Shown: one piece after another, positions 56,005-64,000 of the stretch
Position numbering within the stretch: the first letter of the stretch is position 1
Layout of the letters: every line of letters begins with the position of its first letter
Assembly: GCA_021372495.1 (NCBI GenBank)
Contig: JAJFUF010000038.1
Span: forward strand, 1 to 64,000
Source of the DNA: Lysobacteraceae bacterium
GTDB lineage: Bacteria; Pseudomonadota; Gammaproteobacteria; Xanthomonadales; Rhodanobacteraceae
DNA length: 64,000 bases
Direction of reading: 5' to 3'
Notes under the pieces: model-generated
Databases searched by the model: none
The model's input: the letters and a program-made list of their open reading frames with translations, nothing else
Told to the model about the DNA's origin: nothing
Program-made: the position numbers and the translations under genes

Positions 56005-56688
56005 ATGGCCGAGATGACCCTGAAGGACGGCCTGGAAGCGATGGACGTGGCCGCCTACCTGCGCGGCCACCCGCACTTCCTCAAGGATTTCCCCGACCTT
56101 GCGCTGTCGCTGCTGGTGCCGCGCGAACACGGTTCCGCCGCCTCGCTGGCCAGCTACCAGCTCGAAGTGCTGCGCGAGAAGAACCGCGAGCTGACGCGCC
56201 GCCTGGCCGAGCTGATCGAGGTCGCCGGCGACAACGAGCAGTTGATGGTGCGCGTGCATTCGCTGACGCTGGCGTTGATGCGCGCGTCCTCGCTCGAGGA
56301 AACCGTGCGCACGGTGGTGGCCAGCCTGACCGAGGATTTCGACACCGGCCAGGTGTGCCTGCTGCTGTTCCGCGCCGATCCCGAGCTGCCGGTGGCGCCG
56401 TGGCTGCTGCTGGAGCCCGCCGGCGCGGGCGCGCTGCCGGCATTCGCCGAATTCCTCGCGCGCGGCGAACCGCTGTGCGGGCGGCTCGCGCAGGACAAGC
56501 TGGAGCACCTGTTCGGCGAGCAGGCCGGCACGGTGCGCTCGGCCGCGCTGATGCGCATCGCCGACGCCGGCATCCTGGCGATCGGCAGCGACGACGCCAA
56601 CCGCTTCCATCCCGGCATGGGCACGATCTTCCTCAAGCTGATCGCGGAGGCGGTCGCGACCGCGCTGGTCCGCTTCCCGCAGGCGTGA
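56005..56688 (+). CDS. DUF484 family protein
   Basis: The 227-residue product begins with a helical segment (VAAYLRGHPHFLKDFPDLALSLLVP) and a coiled-coil (YQLEVLREKNRELTRRLAELIEVA), then a GAF-like alpha/beta domain (about 80-225). The family is always found near dapF and xerC in gammaproteobacteria; its function is unknown. Its stop is one base before the xerC start, so it is coupled to xerC. Confidence 0.92.
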   Translation: MAEMTLKDGLEAMDVAAYLRGHPHFLKDFPDLALSLLVPREHGSAASLASYQLEVLREKNRELTRRLAELIEVAGDNEQLMVRVHSLTLALMRASSLEETVRTVVASLTEDFDTGQVCLLLFRADPELPVAPWLLLEPAGAGALPAFAEFLARGEPLCGRLAQDKLEHLFGEQAGTVRSAALMRIADAGILAIGSDDANRFHPGMGTIFLKLIAEAVATALVRFPQA

Positions 56689-56689
56689 A

Positions 56690-57580
56690 GTGCTCGAAGC
56701 GCCCGCCGACGGCATCGCCCGCTTCCTCGACCACCTCGCCGTCGAGCGCCGCTACTCGCCGCACACGCTGAGCGGCTACCGGCGCGACCTCGACAAGCTC
56801 GCGCGCTGGATGCAGGCGCGCGGGCCGGCGCGCTTCGACGCGCTCACCCCCGACCTGCTGCGCGCCTTCGTCGCCGCCGAGCATCGCGCCGGCCTGTCGC
56901 CGAAGAGCCTGCAGCGCGTGCTGTCCACCTGCCGCGGCCTGTTCCGCTTCCTCGCCCGCGGCGGCGCGCTGGCGCACGACCCCGCCGCCGGCGTGCGCGC
57001 GCCCAAGGTGCGCCGCAAGTTGCCGCAGGTGCTGGACACCGACGAGGCCGGCGCGCTGGTCGAGCTGCCCGTCGCCGGCGCACTCGGCCCGCGCGACCGC
57101 GCGATGCTGGAGCTGTTCTATTCGAGCGGCCTGCGATTGTCCGAACTGGTCGGGTTGCGCTGGGGCGCGCTCGATCTCGACGAGGGCCTGGCGCGCGTCG
57201 TCGGCAAGGGCAGCAAGACGCGCATCGTTCCGGTCGGCCGGCACGCCTGCGCGGCGCTGCGCGCGCTGGCGGCGGCCGTCGCCGCGACGCCGGATGCGCC
57301 GGTATTCGCCTCGCGCCAGGGCACCGCGCTGACGCCGCGCGCGGTGCAGGCGCGGCTGAAGACGCTGGCGCTGCGCCAGGGCATCGCCAAGCGCATCCAT
57401 CCCCACCTGCTGCGCCATTCCTGCGCCAGCCACCTGCTGGAATCCTCCGGCGACCTGCGCGCGGTGCAGGAGCTGCTCGGCCACGCCGACATCGGCACCA
57501 CCGAGATCTACACCCACCTCGACTTCCAGCACCTGGCACGCGTCTACGACGCGGCGCATCCGCGCGCGCGGCGCAAGTAG
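56690..57580 (+). CDS. xerC: tyrosine recombinase XerC
   Basis: With XerD it resolves chromosome dimers at dif. The 296-residue product has the N-terminal SAM-like core-binding domain (about 1-95) and a catalytic domain with the full set: Arg in SSGLRLSELVGL, Lys in GKGSKTRIVPVG, His-x-x-Arg in HPHLLRHSCASHLLESSGDL, His in LLGHADIGTTEIYTH and the nucleophile Tyr in TEIYTHLD or shortly after (VYDAAHP follows). GTG start at 56690, one base after the DUF484 stop. XerD must be elsewhere. Confidence 0.93.
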   Translation: MLEAPADGIARFLDHLAVERRYSPHTLSGYRRDLDKLARWMQARGPARFDALTPDLLRAFVAAEHRAGLSPKSLQRVLSTCRGLFRFLARGGALAHDPAAGVRAPKVRRKLPQVLDTDEAGALVELPVAGALGPRDRAMLELFYSSGLRLSELVGLRWGALDLDEGLARVVGKGSKTRIVPVGRHACAALRALAAAVAATPDAPVFASRQGTALTPRAVQARLKTLALRQGIAKRIHPHLLRHSCASHLLESSGDLRAVQELLGHADIGTTEIYTHLDFQHLARVYDAAHPRARRK

Positions 57581-57983
57581 CGCTCGACTTCCTCTTCCGC
57601 GGGGCAAGTGAACGGCGTCGCGCCTGCATTCGCCCCCGGTGCGTGCGTCATCGCACCTGCCGCGCAGCTGCCGCACCGCCGTGTCCTGGGCGAGCAGTCA
57701 ACGCATTCCCCTCTCCCACGCGGCGAGGCGCTGCTCAGACTCCCTCTCCCCGCCGGGGGGGGGGGGGCTGGGGCGAGGGATGCCGTCCGCAGGACGGCTC
57801 TCTCGCGATCGATACGAGCAAGCGCTCGCCGCGCCCCCGTGCTCAATTACCCCACCGTCTTCCCGGCGGGCAGGGAAGAAAGCCTGGTGCCCGAGGTCGT
57901 CCTCGAGGCACGCACCCGGCGCTGCGCCTTGGATTCCCGCTACCGCGTCCCCAGCTTTGCGTTTCCGCCGCAGGAGCCCATCC
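57581..57983. repeat. xerC-hslV intergenic region with dispersed repeat and G13 tract
   Basis: 403 bases without a supported gene. 57707-57800 holds a degenerate copy of the CCCTCTCCCC repeat seen at 21889 and 24689, including the GCCGTCC-GCA-GGACGGC palindrome at 57782-57798. The right half of its stem has become a run of 13 G (57755-57767). The hslV promoter should lie between about 57800 and 57984; I do not see a consensus one. Confidence 0.7.
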
Positions 57984-58517
57984 ATGGAATCGTTCCACGC
58001 CACCACCATCCTCTCCGTGCGCCGCGACGGCAAGCTCGTGATCGGCGGCGACGGCCAGGTCACGCTGGGCAACACGGTGATGAAGGCCAATGCGCGCAAG
58101 ATCCGCCGCCTCGGCGCGGGCGACGTGCTGGCCGGCTTCGCCGGCGCCACCGCCGACGCCTTCACCCTGTTCGAGCTGTTCGAGGAGAAGCTGACCCGGC
58201 ACGGCGGCAACCTCACGCGCGCCGCGGTGGAGCTGGCCAAGGAATGGCGCACCGACCGCCGCCTCGGCCGCCTCGAGGCGATGCTGGCGGTGGCCGACCG
58301 CGACACCTCGCTGTTGATCTCCGGCAATGGCGACGTGCTGGAACCGGAGCAGGGCCTGATCGCGATCGGCTCCGGCGGCCCATACGCACAGGCCGCGGCC
58401 AAGGCGCTGCTGGAGAACTCCACGCTGGACGCGCGCAGCGTCGTCGAGAAGGCGCTGAAGATCGCCGGCGACATCTGCATCTACACGAACCACAACGTGA
58501 GCATCGAGGAGCTGTAG
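57984..58517 (+). CDS. hslV: ATP-dependent protease peptidase subunit HslV
   Basis: Proteasome-like double-hexamer peptidase of the HslUV (ClpQY) complex. The 177-residue product has the short propeptide before the N-terminal catalytic Thr ([17 protein letters not shown]), [35 protein letters not shown] and [10 protein letters not shown]. Start ATG at 57984. The partner hslU begins 80 bases downstream. Degrades misfolded and regulatory proteins, usually heat induced; no heat-shock promoter was recognised. Confidence 0.97.
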   Translation: MESFHATTILSVRRDGKLVIGGDGQVTLGNTVMKANARKIRRLGAGDVLAGFAGATADAFTLFELFEEKLTRHGGNLTRAAVELAKEWRTDRRLGRLEAMLAVADRDTSLLISGNGDVLEPEQGLIAIGSGGPYAQAAAKALLENSTLDARSVVEKALKIAGDICIYTNHNVSIEEL

Positions 58518-58597
58518 GCGCCTGCGCGCAGGCAACCCGCGCGCCGACGCGCACCCGCTCGCGAGCGCGCTCGCTCCAACACGTTCGAAGGCAACCC

Positions 58598-59932
58598 ATG
58601 TCCGAACTGACCCCCCGCGAAATCGTCAACGAACTCGACCGCTACATCGTCGGCCAGCACGACGCCAAGCGCGCCGTCGCCATCGCGCTGCGCAACCGCT
58701 GGCGGCGCATGCAGCTCCCGCGCGAGATGCGCGACGAGGTGACGCCGAAGAACATCCTGATGATCGGCCCGACCGGCGTCGGCAAGACCGAGATCGCGCG
58801 CCGCCTGGCGACGCTGGCCAACGCGCCGTTCGTCAAGGTCGAGGCGACCAAGTTCACCGAGGTCGGCTACGTCGGCAAGGACGTGGAGTCGATCGTGCGC
58901 GACCTCGCCGACGTCGCCTACAAGCTGACCCGCGACCAGGCCAAGGCGCGCGTGAAGAGCCAGGCCGAGGACCGCGCCGAGGACCGCATCCTCGACGCGC
59001 TGCTGCCGCGCCGCCAGGCCAGCGGCTGGGACCAGCCGGCACCGGCCGCCGCCGATGCCGGCGACACCCACCAGAAGCTGCGCAAGCAGTTGCGCGAGGG
59101 CGCGCTGGACGAGCGCGAGATCGAACTCGACGTCGCCATGAACGTCGGCATCGAGATCATGACCCCGCCCGGCATGGAGGAGATGAGCCAGCAACTGCGC
59201 TCGATGTTCCAGAACCTGTCCGGCGCGAAGACGCAGAAGCGCAAGCTGACGATCCGCGCCGCGCGGCCGCTGCTGGTCGAGGAAGAGGCCGGCAAGCTGC
59301 TCAATGAGGACGAGGTGCGCGAGCAGGCCGTGACGGCCGCCGAGCAGAACGGCATCGTCTTCCTCGACGAGATCGACAAGATCAGCCAGCGCTCGGAGTG
59401 GGGCGGAGCCTCGGTCAGCCGCGAGGGCGTGCAGCGCGACCTGCTGCCGCTGGTGGAAGGCTCCACCGTGTCCACCAAGTACGGCCCGATCCGCACCGAC
59501 CACGTGCTGTTCATCGCCTCGGGCGCGTTCTCGCTGGCCAAGCCGTCCGACCTGATCCCGGAACTGCAGGGCCGCCTGCCGATCCGCGTCGAGCTGTCGG
59601 CGCTCAGCGTCGACGACTTCAAGCGCATCCTGCGCGAGCCGAACAACGCGCTGACCAAGCAGTACGTGGCGCTGCTCGGCACCGAGGGCGTGACGCTGGA
59701 ATTCGTCGACTCCGGCATCGACCGCCTGGCCGAGGTGGCCCATCAGGTCAACGAGCGTACCGAGAACATCGGCGCCCGCCGGCTGCACACCGTCATGGAA
59801 CGGCTGCTCGAGGTGATTTCCTACGAGGCTGCGGACAAAAGCGGCGAAAAATATACGATCGACGCCGAATATGTCGACAAAAGGCTCAGCAAGCTGGTCG
59901 GCGACGAGGATCTCAGCCGCTACATCCTCTGA
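58598..59932 (+). CDS. hslU: ATP-dependent protease ATPase subunit HslU
   Basis: AAA+ unfoldase that feeds substrates to HslV. The 444-residue product has Walker [14 protein letters not shown], the I-domain insert (about 110-240), Walker [11 protein letters not shown], the sensor region [10 protein letters not shown], and the C-terminal tail ending LSRYIL that docks into HslV. Length and start ([20 protein letters not shown]) are standard. Second gene of hslVU. Confidence 0.98.
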   Translation: MSELTPREIVNELDRYIVGQHDAKRAVAIALRNRWRRMQLPREMRDEVTPKNILMIGPTGVGKTEIARRLATLANAPFVKVEATKFTEVGYVGKDVESIVRDLADVAYKLTRDQAKARVKSQAEDRAEDRILDALLPRRQASGWDQPAPAAADAGDTHQKLRKQLREGALDEREIELDVAMNVGIEIMTPPGMEEMSQQLRSMFQNLSGAKTQKRKLTIRAARPLLVEEEAGKLLNEDEVREQAVTAAEQNGIVFLDEIDKISQRSEWGGASVSREGVQRDLLPLVEGSTVSTKYGPIRTDHVLFIASGAFSLAKPSDLIPELQGRLPIRVELSALSVDDFKRILREPNNALTKQYVALLGTEGVTLEFVDSGIDRLAEVAHQVNERTENIGARRLHTVMERLLEVISYEAADKSGEKYTIDAEYVDKRLSKLVGDEDLSRYIL

Positions 59933-60071
59933 GGCCCGGAGCGGCCCCTTGGACGCCGCCCCCGCGAAAACAGATTGTCTTTTCGAAACAATGCTTTACG
60001 CTCACACGTCCGCGGGGATGGCGACCCAGGCAGGGGCCCCTTAACGCCCGAGCTGCTAGACTCGCCAAGCC

Positions 60072-60686
60072 ATGGGTACCGTCATTCCGCTCAAGACCAA
60101 CAGCCTGCGCGCGCGACTGCGCGAGGCGCACCAGCACCATCAGCTCGTCCGCGTCTGGCGCGGCGAGCTGGAGCACGGCAGCTTCTGCGGCTACGTGGCC
60201 GGCATCGGCCGCGAGTTCGTGCTGCTGTGGGTGGTCGGCGATTCGATCGGCTTCGACGGCCTGTACGCCCTGCGCCACCGCGACATCACCGAGCTCGAGG
60301 CGCCCGAGAAGCACCACGTCTTCATGGAGAAGGCGCTGGCGCTGAAGGGCATCGTGCCGCGCCTGCCGCGCGGCTTCCCCCTGGACGACATCGGCCAGGT
60401 GGTCGAGGCCGCCAGCCTGCAGGCGCCGGTGGTCGGCGTGCACGTCGACAGCGAGGACGAGTCCGAGGTCTGCTACATCGGCCGCCTGCTTAACGTCGAG
60501 GACGACGGCTTCAACCTGCAGGAGATCACCCCCGACGCCGAATGGCTGCGCGAGCCGTCGTTCTTCGCCTGGGAAGAAGTCTCCACAGTCAGCTTCGACG
60601 AGCCCTACGCGCAAGCGCTGCTCGACGTCGCCGGCGCCGCGCCCGCATTGGAACAGGGCGACTCCGGCGTCGGCCGCGCGCACTGA
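60072..60686 (+). CDS. conserved hypothetical cytosolic protein
   Basis: The 204-residue product is not recognised. It has no signal peptide or membrane segment. The N-terminal half (VRVWRGELEHGSFCGYVAGIGREFVLLWVVGDSIGFDGLYALRHRDITEL) reads as a small beta-barrel-like, LSm- or SH3-like strand pattern, and the C-terminal part repeats a similar idea (ESEVCYIGRLLNVEDDGFNLQEITPDAEW), suggesting two related beta domains. It follows hslU after a 139-base gap. A TAGACT box (60057-60062) lies nine bases before the ATG. Confidence 0.7.
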   Translation: MGTVIPLKTNSLRARLREAHQHHQLVRVWRGELEHGSFCGYVAGIGREFVLLWVVGDSIGFDGLYALRHRDITELEAPEKHHVFMEKALALKGIVPRLPRGFPLDDIGQVVEAASLQAPVVGVHVDSEDESEVCYIGRLLNVEDDGFNLQEITPDAEWLREPSFFAWEEVSTVSFDEPYAQALLDVAGAAPALEQGDSGVGRAH

Positions 60687-60888
60687 GCGCAGGCGCGTCG
60701 CCCCGAAGATCGCCCCCAGCGGATCCCGCTCCCGCCGGGGGCGAAAGAGCGGCGGGGTGAAGGCGGGATGCGATTGTTCGCCGCGCCGGTCTCCATCCCT
60801 TACGGATCCGCCATCACGGCGCGGCGAAGCGCACGTCCGCTTGACGCAGGCCAGGCCGCGTCTGCGCGCACGCCGCTAGACTAGGCGG

Positions 60889-61251
60889 ATGACCCACACG
60901 CCGCATCCCACCGACCTCGTCCTGCACCGCGCCTCGCACACGCTCGAAGTCGCCTTCGAAAGCGGCGAGCGCTTCCAGCTCCCCTGCGAATACCTGCGCA
61001 CGCACTCGCCCAGCGCCGAAGTGCAGGGCCACCACCCCAGCCAGCGCGTGCTGGTCGCCGGCAAGCGCCACGTCAACATCGACGCCATCGAGCCGGTCGG
61101 CAACTACGGCGTGCTGCTGCGCTTCGACGACGGCCACGCCACCGGCATCTTCGCCTGGGGCACGCTGTACGAACTCGGCCGCGACTACGAAAAGAACTGG
61201 CAGTCCTACCTCGAAGGACTTGAGGCGAACGGGATGCGGCGGGAGCCGTGA
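60889..61251 (+). CDS. DUF971 (gamma-butyrobetaine hydroxylase N-terminal-like) protein
   Basis: The 120-residue product matches the DUF971 pattern: LVLHRASHTLEVAFESGERFQLPCEYLRTHSPSAE, VNIDAIEPVGNYGVLLRFDDGHATGIFAWGTLYELG. The same fold precedes the catalytic domain in gamma-butyrobetaine hydroxylases and occurs alone beside Fe-S assembly or ubiquinone genes in bacteria. Stand-alone function unknown. A TAGACT box (60877-60882) ends six bases before the ATG, so a leaderless transcript is possible. Confidence 0.88.
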   Translation: MTHTPHPTDLVLHRASHTLEVAFESGERFQLPCEYLRTHSPSAEVQGHHPSQRVLVAGKRHVNIDAIEPVGNYGVLLRFDDGHATGIFAWGTLYELGRDYEKNWQSYLEGLEANGMRREP

Positions 61252-61452
61252 CTCGCACCGCATCCCGAATGCGTGTCGATCGCCGAGCAGCCCAGGGGCC
61301 GCGCACGCCCCGCTCCTTCGCTTCTGCAGTTGCGAATGCCGAATCGCCGCGCCGCCCTTCGAGGTTGCTCATTCCCCCGCACGGCGAGACGTCGGCAGCA
61401 ACTTGGCCGGCACCTCGCCTCTCGTAGCTACCCGGGCACCGAGCCCGGCAGC

Positions 61453-64000
61453 TCAGGCGAACAGCGCCTCGAGATCCGCCTCGTCGAAGGCCAGTCGGTC
61501 GCGCGTGCCGCCGCCGGCGAGGACGGCTTCGGCCAGTTCGGCCTTGCGCGCCTTCAGCGCCTCGATGCGTTCCTCGACGGTGCCGGCGCAGATCAGGCGG
61601 TAGACGAACACCGGCTTGTCCTGGCCGATGCGGTGCGCGCGATCGGAGGCCTGCGCCTCGGCGGCGGGGTTCCACCACGGGTCGTAGTGGATCACGGTGT
61701 CGGCGGCGGTGAGGTTGAGGCCGACGCCGCCCGCCTTCAGCGACAGCAGGAACAGCGGCACCTCGCCTTCCTGGAAGCGGCGCACCGGCTCGGCGCGGTC
61801 GCGCGTCTCGCCGGTGAGGGTGACGTAGCGGAGGTGGCGGCGGTCGAGCTCGCGCGCGATCAGCCCCAGCATCTCGGTGAACTGGCTGAACAGCAGCACG
61901 CGCCGGCCTTCGGCGACCAGCGCCGGCAGCATGTCCATCAGCATTTCCATCTTGGCCGACTCGCGCACGCCGCGCGCGGCCTCCAGTTTCACCAGGCGCG
62001 GATCGCAGCAGACCTGGCGCAGCTTGAGCAGCGCATCCAGCACGACGATGCCGCTCTGCTCCAGCCCGCGCTGCGCGATCACCTCGCGCAGCTCCTCGGC
62101 CAGCGTCAGGCGCAGGCTGTCGTAAAGCTCGCGCTGGCGGCCTTCGAGGGTGACGGTGCGCGTGATCTCGGTCTTCGGCGGCAGCTCGGTCGCCACCTGG
62201 GACTTGGTGCGGCGCAGGATGAACGGCGCGATGCGGCGGTTCAGGCGCGCCTGGCATTCGGCGTCGCCGTAGCGCTCGATCGGCTGGCGGTAGTGACGGC
62301 GGAATGCGCCCTCGTCGCCGAGCAGCGCGGGCACGACCAGGTCGAGCTGCGACCACAGTTCGCCAAGGTGGTTTTCCAGCGGCGTGCCGGTCAGGCACAC
62401 GCGGCGCGCGGCCTTCAGCGCCAGCACGGCGCGGCGCGCCTGCGTGCGCGGGTTCTTCACCTGCTGCGCCTCGTCCAGCGCCACCAGCGCGAAGCGCTGG
62501 CCCTTGATCGCGGCGAGGTCGCGCGGCAGCAGCGCGTAGCTGGTCAGCACGATGTCGCAGTCGCCGAGGCGCGCGAACGCCTGCGCGCGCTCGGGGCCGT
62601 GCAGGGTCAGCACGCGCAGCGACGGCGCGAAGCGCGCGGCCTCGCCCTGCCAGTTCGGGATCAGGCTGGTCGGCGCGACGATCAGCGCCGGCTTCTTCAG
62701 CGCGCCCGATTCCTTCAGCGCCAGCAGGTGCGCGAGCAACTGCACGGTCTTGCCGAGGCCCATGTCGTCGGCGAGCACGCCGCCCAGGCCGGCTTCGGCC
62801 AGCGCGTTCAGCCAGCGCAGGCCTTCGCGTTGGTACGGGCGCAGTTCCGCCCGCAGCCCGGCCGGCTCCGCATCGGAGGCGTGCGCGGCGGCCTCGCGCA
62901 GGCGCTGCGCGAAGCCGGCCAGTGCGGGCGGCGCGTCCAGCGTGCCGCTCTTCGGCAGCGCCTCGACGAATTCCTCCAGACGGCCGGCCTGCACGCGCGG
63001 CAGGTGCAGCTTGTCGCGCGGGCGTTCGAGGTATTCGGCCAGCGGCGCCAGCAGGCCGCGCAGCACCTTCAGGCGCACCGGCACGCGGCGGCGCTCGTCG
63101 ACCGGCGCGTACCAGACCGCATCGTCGGTTTCGTTGGCGCCCGGCGTCAGCGAGATCTGGTGCTCGGCCAGCGCCTGCGCCACCGCGGGCAGCATGTTGA
63201 CGCGCTTGCCCTCGACCTCGATGCCGATCTCCAGCTCGAAGGCGTGGCCGTCCTTGTCGGGCTCGGCGACGCCGTACCAGCGCGGCGGCCCTTCCAGCAC
63301 CTCGAACGGGAAGCTCGAGGCGTAGTCGAGGCTGAAGCCGTCCTGCTCCAGCTTCGGCCGCAGCGCCAGCCAGCGCGCCGGCGTGTTGACCTCGAGCGCG
63401 CCGGCGTAGCCCTTGCCCGGAAACAGCCAGGCGTCCTCGGGCAGGGTGTCGGCGAGATCCCAGGGCAGGCCTTCGCAATCGACCGCGGGCGCCAGGCCCT
63501 GCGCTTCGAGGCGCTCCATCGCGGCGAGTTCCTCGGCGCGGCGGCGGGTGATCTCGACCAGCTTGTTGTCGCGCACGCGCCGCACCAGCGCCTCGCCGCC
63601 GCGGCCGGGCAGGCGCTCGCCGCCATAGTCGAAGGCGAGGCGCGCGTAGGCCAGCGGCGGCGTGCCGGCGGCGAGACGCGCGTGGCGGGTCAGCGCGTGC
63701 AGGGTCAGCACCGGCTTCGGTTTCAGATCGGCGCGCTGCGGCGCGGCGAACACGCGCGGCGGCGGCACGCGGCCTTCCAGCGCGGAACCGGCCAGCGCCG
63801 CGCGCAGCGCCTCGCTGTGCTCGGGCGCCAGCGGCGGCGCGTCGAGCAGCGCGGCCTCCTCGACGGGGCCGTCCAGCGGACCGAGCTCGGCGCGCTCGGG
63901 ATCGAGGAACCACAGCGCATCGACGCGGACCACGCGCGCGCCGTGCTCGAGCTGCGGCAGCAGGCGCTGCTGGCCGTCGCGCAGCGTGTCCCAGTGCCAG
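61453..64000 (-). CDS. SNF2-type DEAD/DEAH helicase (partial, 5' end outside window)
   Basis: SNF2 family dsDNA translocase; bacterial members act in transcription or repair (RapA/HepA-like) or remain unassigned. About 849 residues are visible; the frame runs open through the right edge, so the N-terminus is missing. Motif I is DDMGLGKTVQLLAHLL, motif II DEAQ (in VALDEAQQVKN), motif III LTGTPLENHLGELWSQLD, and the C-terminal RecA domain shows LLFSQFTEM, SLKAGGVGLNLTAADTVIHYDPWWNPAAEAQASDRAHRIGQ (motifs V-VI). Ahead of the helicase is a long region of several hundred residues, possibly including an upstream SWIM zinc finger beyond the edge. Confidence 0.92.
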   Translation of the reverse strand, partial: WHWDTLRDGQQRLLPQLEHGARVVRVDALWFLDPERAELGPLDGPVEEAALLDAPPLAPEHSEALRAALAGSALEGRVPPPRVFAAPQRADLKPKPVLTLHALTRHARLAAGTPPLAYARLAFDYGGERLPGRGGEALVRRVRDNKLVEITRRRAEELAAMERLEAQGLAPAVDCEGLPWDLADTLPEDAWLFPGKGYAGALEVNTPARWLALRPKLEQDGFSLDYASSFPFEVLEGPPRWYGVAEPDKDGHAFELEIGIEVEGKRVNMLPAVAQALAEHQISLTPGANETDDAVWYAPVDERRRVPVRLKVLRGLLAPLAEYLERPRDKLHLPRVQAGRLEEFVEALPKSGTLDAPPALAGFAQRLREAAAHASDAEPAGLRAELRPYQREGLRWLNALAEAGLGGVLADDMGLGKTVQLLAHLLALKESGALKKPALIVAPTSLIPNWQGEAARFAPSLRVLTLHGPERAQAFARLGDCDIVLTSYALLPRDLAAIKGQRFALVALDEAQQVKNPRTQARRAVLALKAARRVCLTGTPLENHLGELWSQLDLVVPALLGDEGAFRRHYRQPIERYGDAECQARLNRRIAPFILRRTKSQVATELPPKTEITRTVTLEGRQRELYDSLRLTLAEELREVIAQRGLEQSGIVVLDALLKLRQVCCDPRLVKLEAARGVRESAKMEMLMDMLPALVAEGRRVLLFSQFTEMLGLIARELDRRHLRYVTLTGETRDRAEPVRRFQEGEVPLFLLSLKAGGVGLNLTAADTVIHYDPWWNPAAEAQASDRAHRIGQDKPVFVYRLICAGTVEERIEALKARKAELAEAVLAGGGTRDRLAFDEADLEALFA

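Overview
The window is GC-rich, densely packed chromosomal DNA from a gammaproteobacterium, most likely order Lysobacterales (Xanthomonadales: Lysobacteraceae or Rhodanobacteraceae). The pointers are a xanthomonadin/aryl-polyene-type ketosynthase pair at the left edge, palindromic repeats with a GTAG head like those of Stenotrophomonas, the gene order lptM-dapF-DUF484-xerC-hslV-hslU, a large set of exported peptidases, and a peptide-maturation locus of a kind I know (from memory) mainly from Xanthomonas and Lysobacter relatives. I cannot fix the genus. I saw no rRNA, tRNA, CRISPR array, transposase or integrated phage.

Layout. 1-1837: end of a polyketide (aryl polyene-like) cluster. 2000-10287: housekeeping (YdcF, hemF, M28 peptidase, gpmA, glnB, ubiK, comM). 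10435-15222: a molybdenum hydroxylase of the isoquinoline-oxidoreductase type with its XdhC-like and MocA-like helpers and a long untranslated leader. 15355-23128: the most interesting part. It holds two SagB-like flavin dehydrogenases, each divergent from a small leader-peptide-like protein, then a third such peptide, a membrane nucleotide cyclase with a TPR region, and a cNMP-binding GGDEF protein. 23359-27617: glyoxylate shunt (aceB-aceA) with a divergent LysR gene and a palindromic operator candidate. 27695-34593: lipoprotein, acyltransferase, arfB, hemerythrin, truC-ubiB-ubiJ, trmL, SDR. 34699-47077: peptidases (M16, two tandem S10, M1), a DMT exporter with an Lrp regulator, ubiE and an alpha/beta hydrolase. 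47256-54872: YgjP, rdgC, acetyltransferases, aroE and a RimK-like ATP-grasp protein. 54925-59932: lptM-dapF-DUF484-xerC-hslVU. 60072-64000: two small conserved proteins and a SNF2-type helicase cut by the right edge.

How genes work together. The 15-23 kb locus looks like a ribosomally made peptide system. The three peptides share register-exact N-terminal motifs (leader-like) and a C-terminal Cys/Ser-Met-x-x-Pro motif. The dehydrogenases would modify them. The cyclase could make a cyclic nucleotide, and the neighbouring cNMP-binding diguanylate cyclase could read it. No YcaO cyclodehydratase, protease or exporter is present, so the chemistry is open. Base composition is mosaic: both peptide islands, one dehydrogenase and the TPR half of the cyclase are clearly lower in GC than their surroundings, while the second dehydrogenase and the catalytic half of the cyclase match the chromosome. 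Three classes of dispersed palindromic repeats sit between genes across the window.
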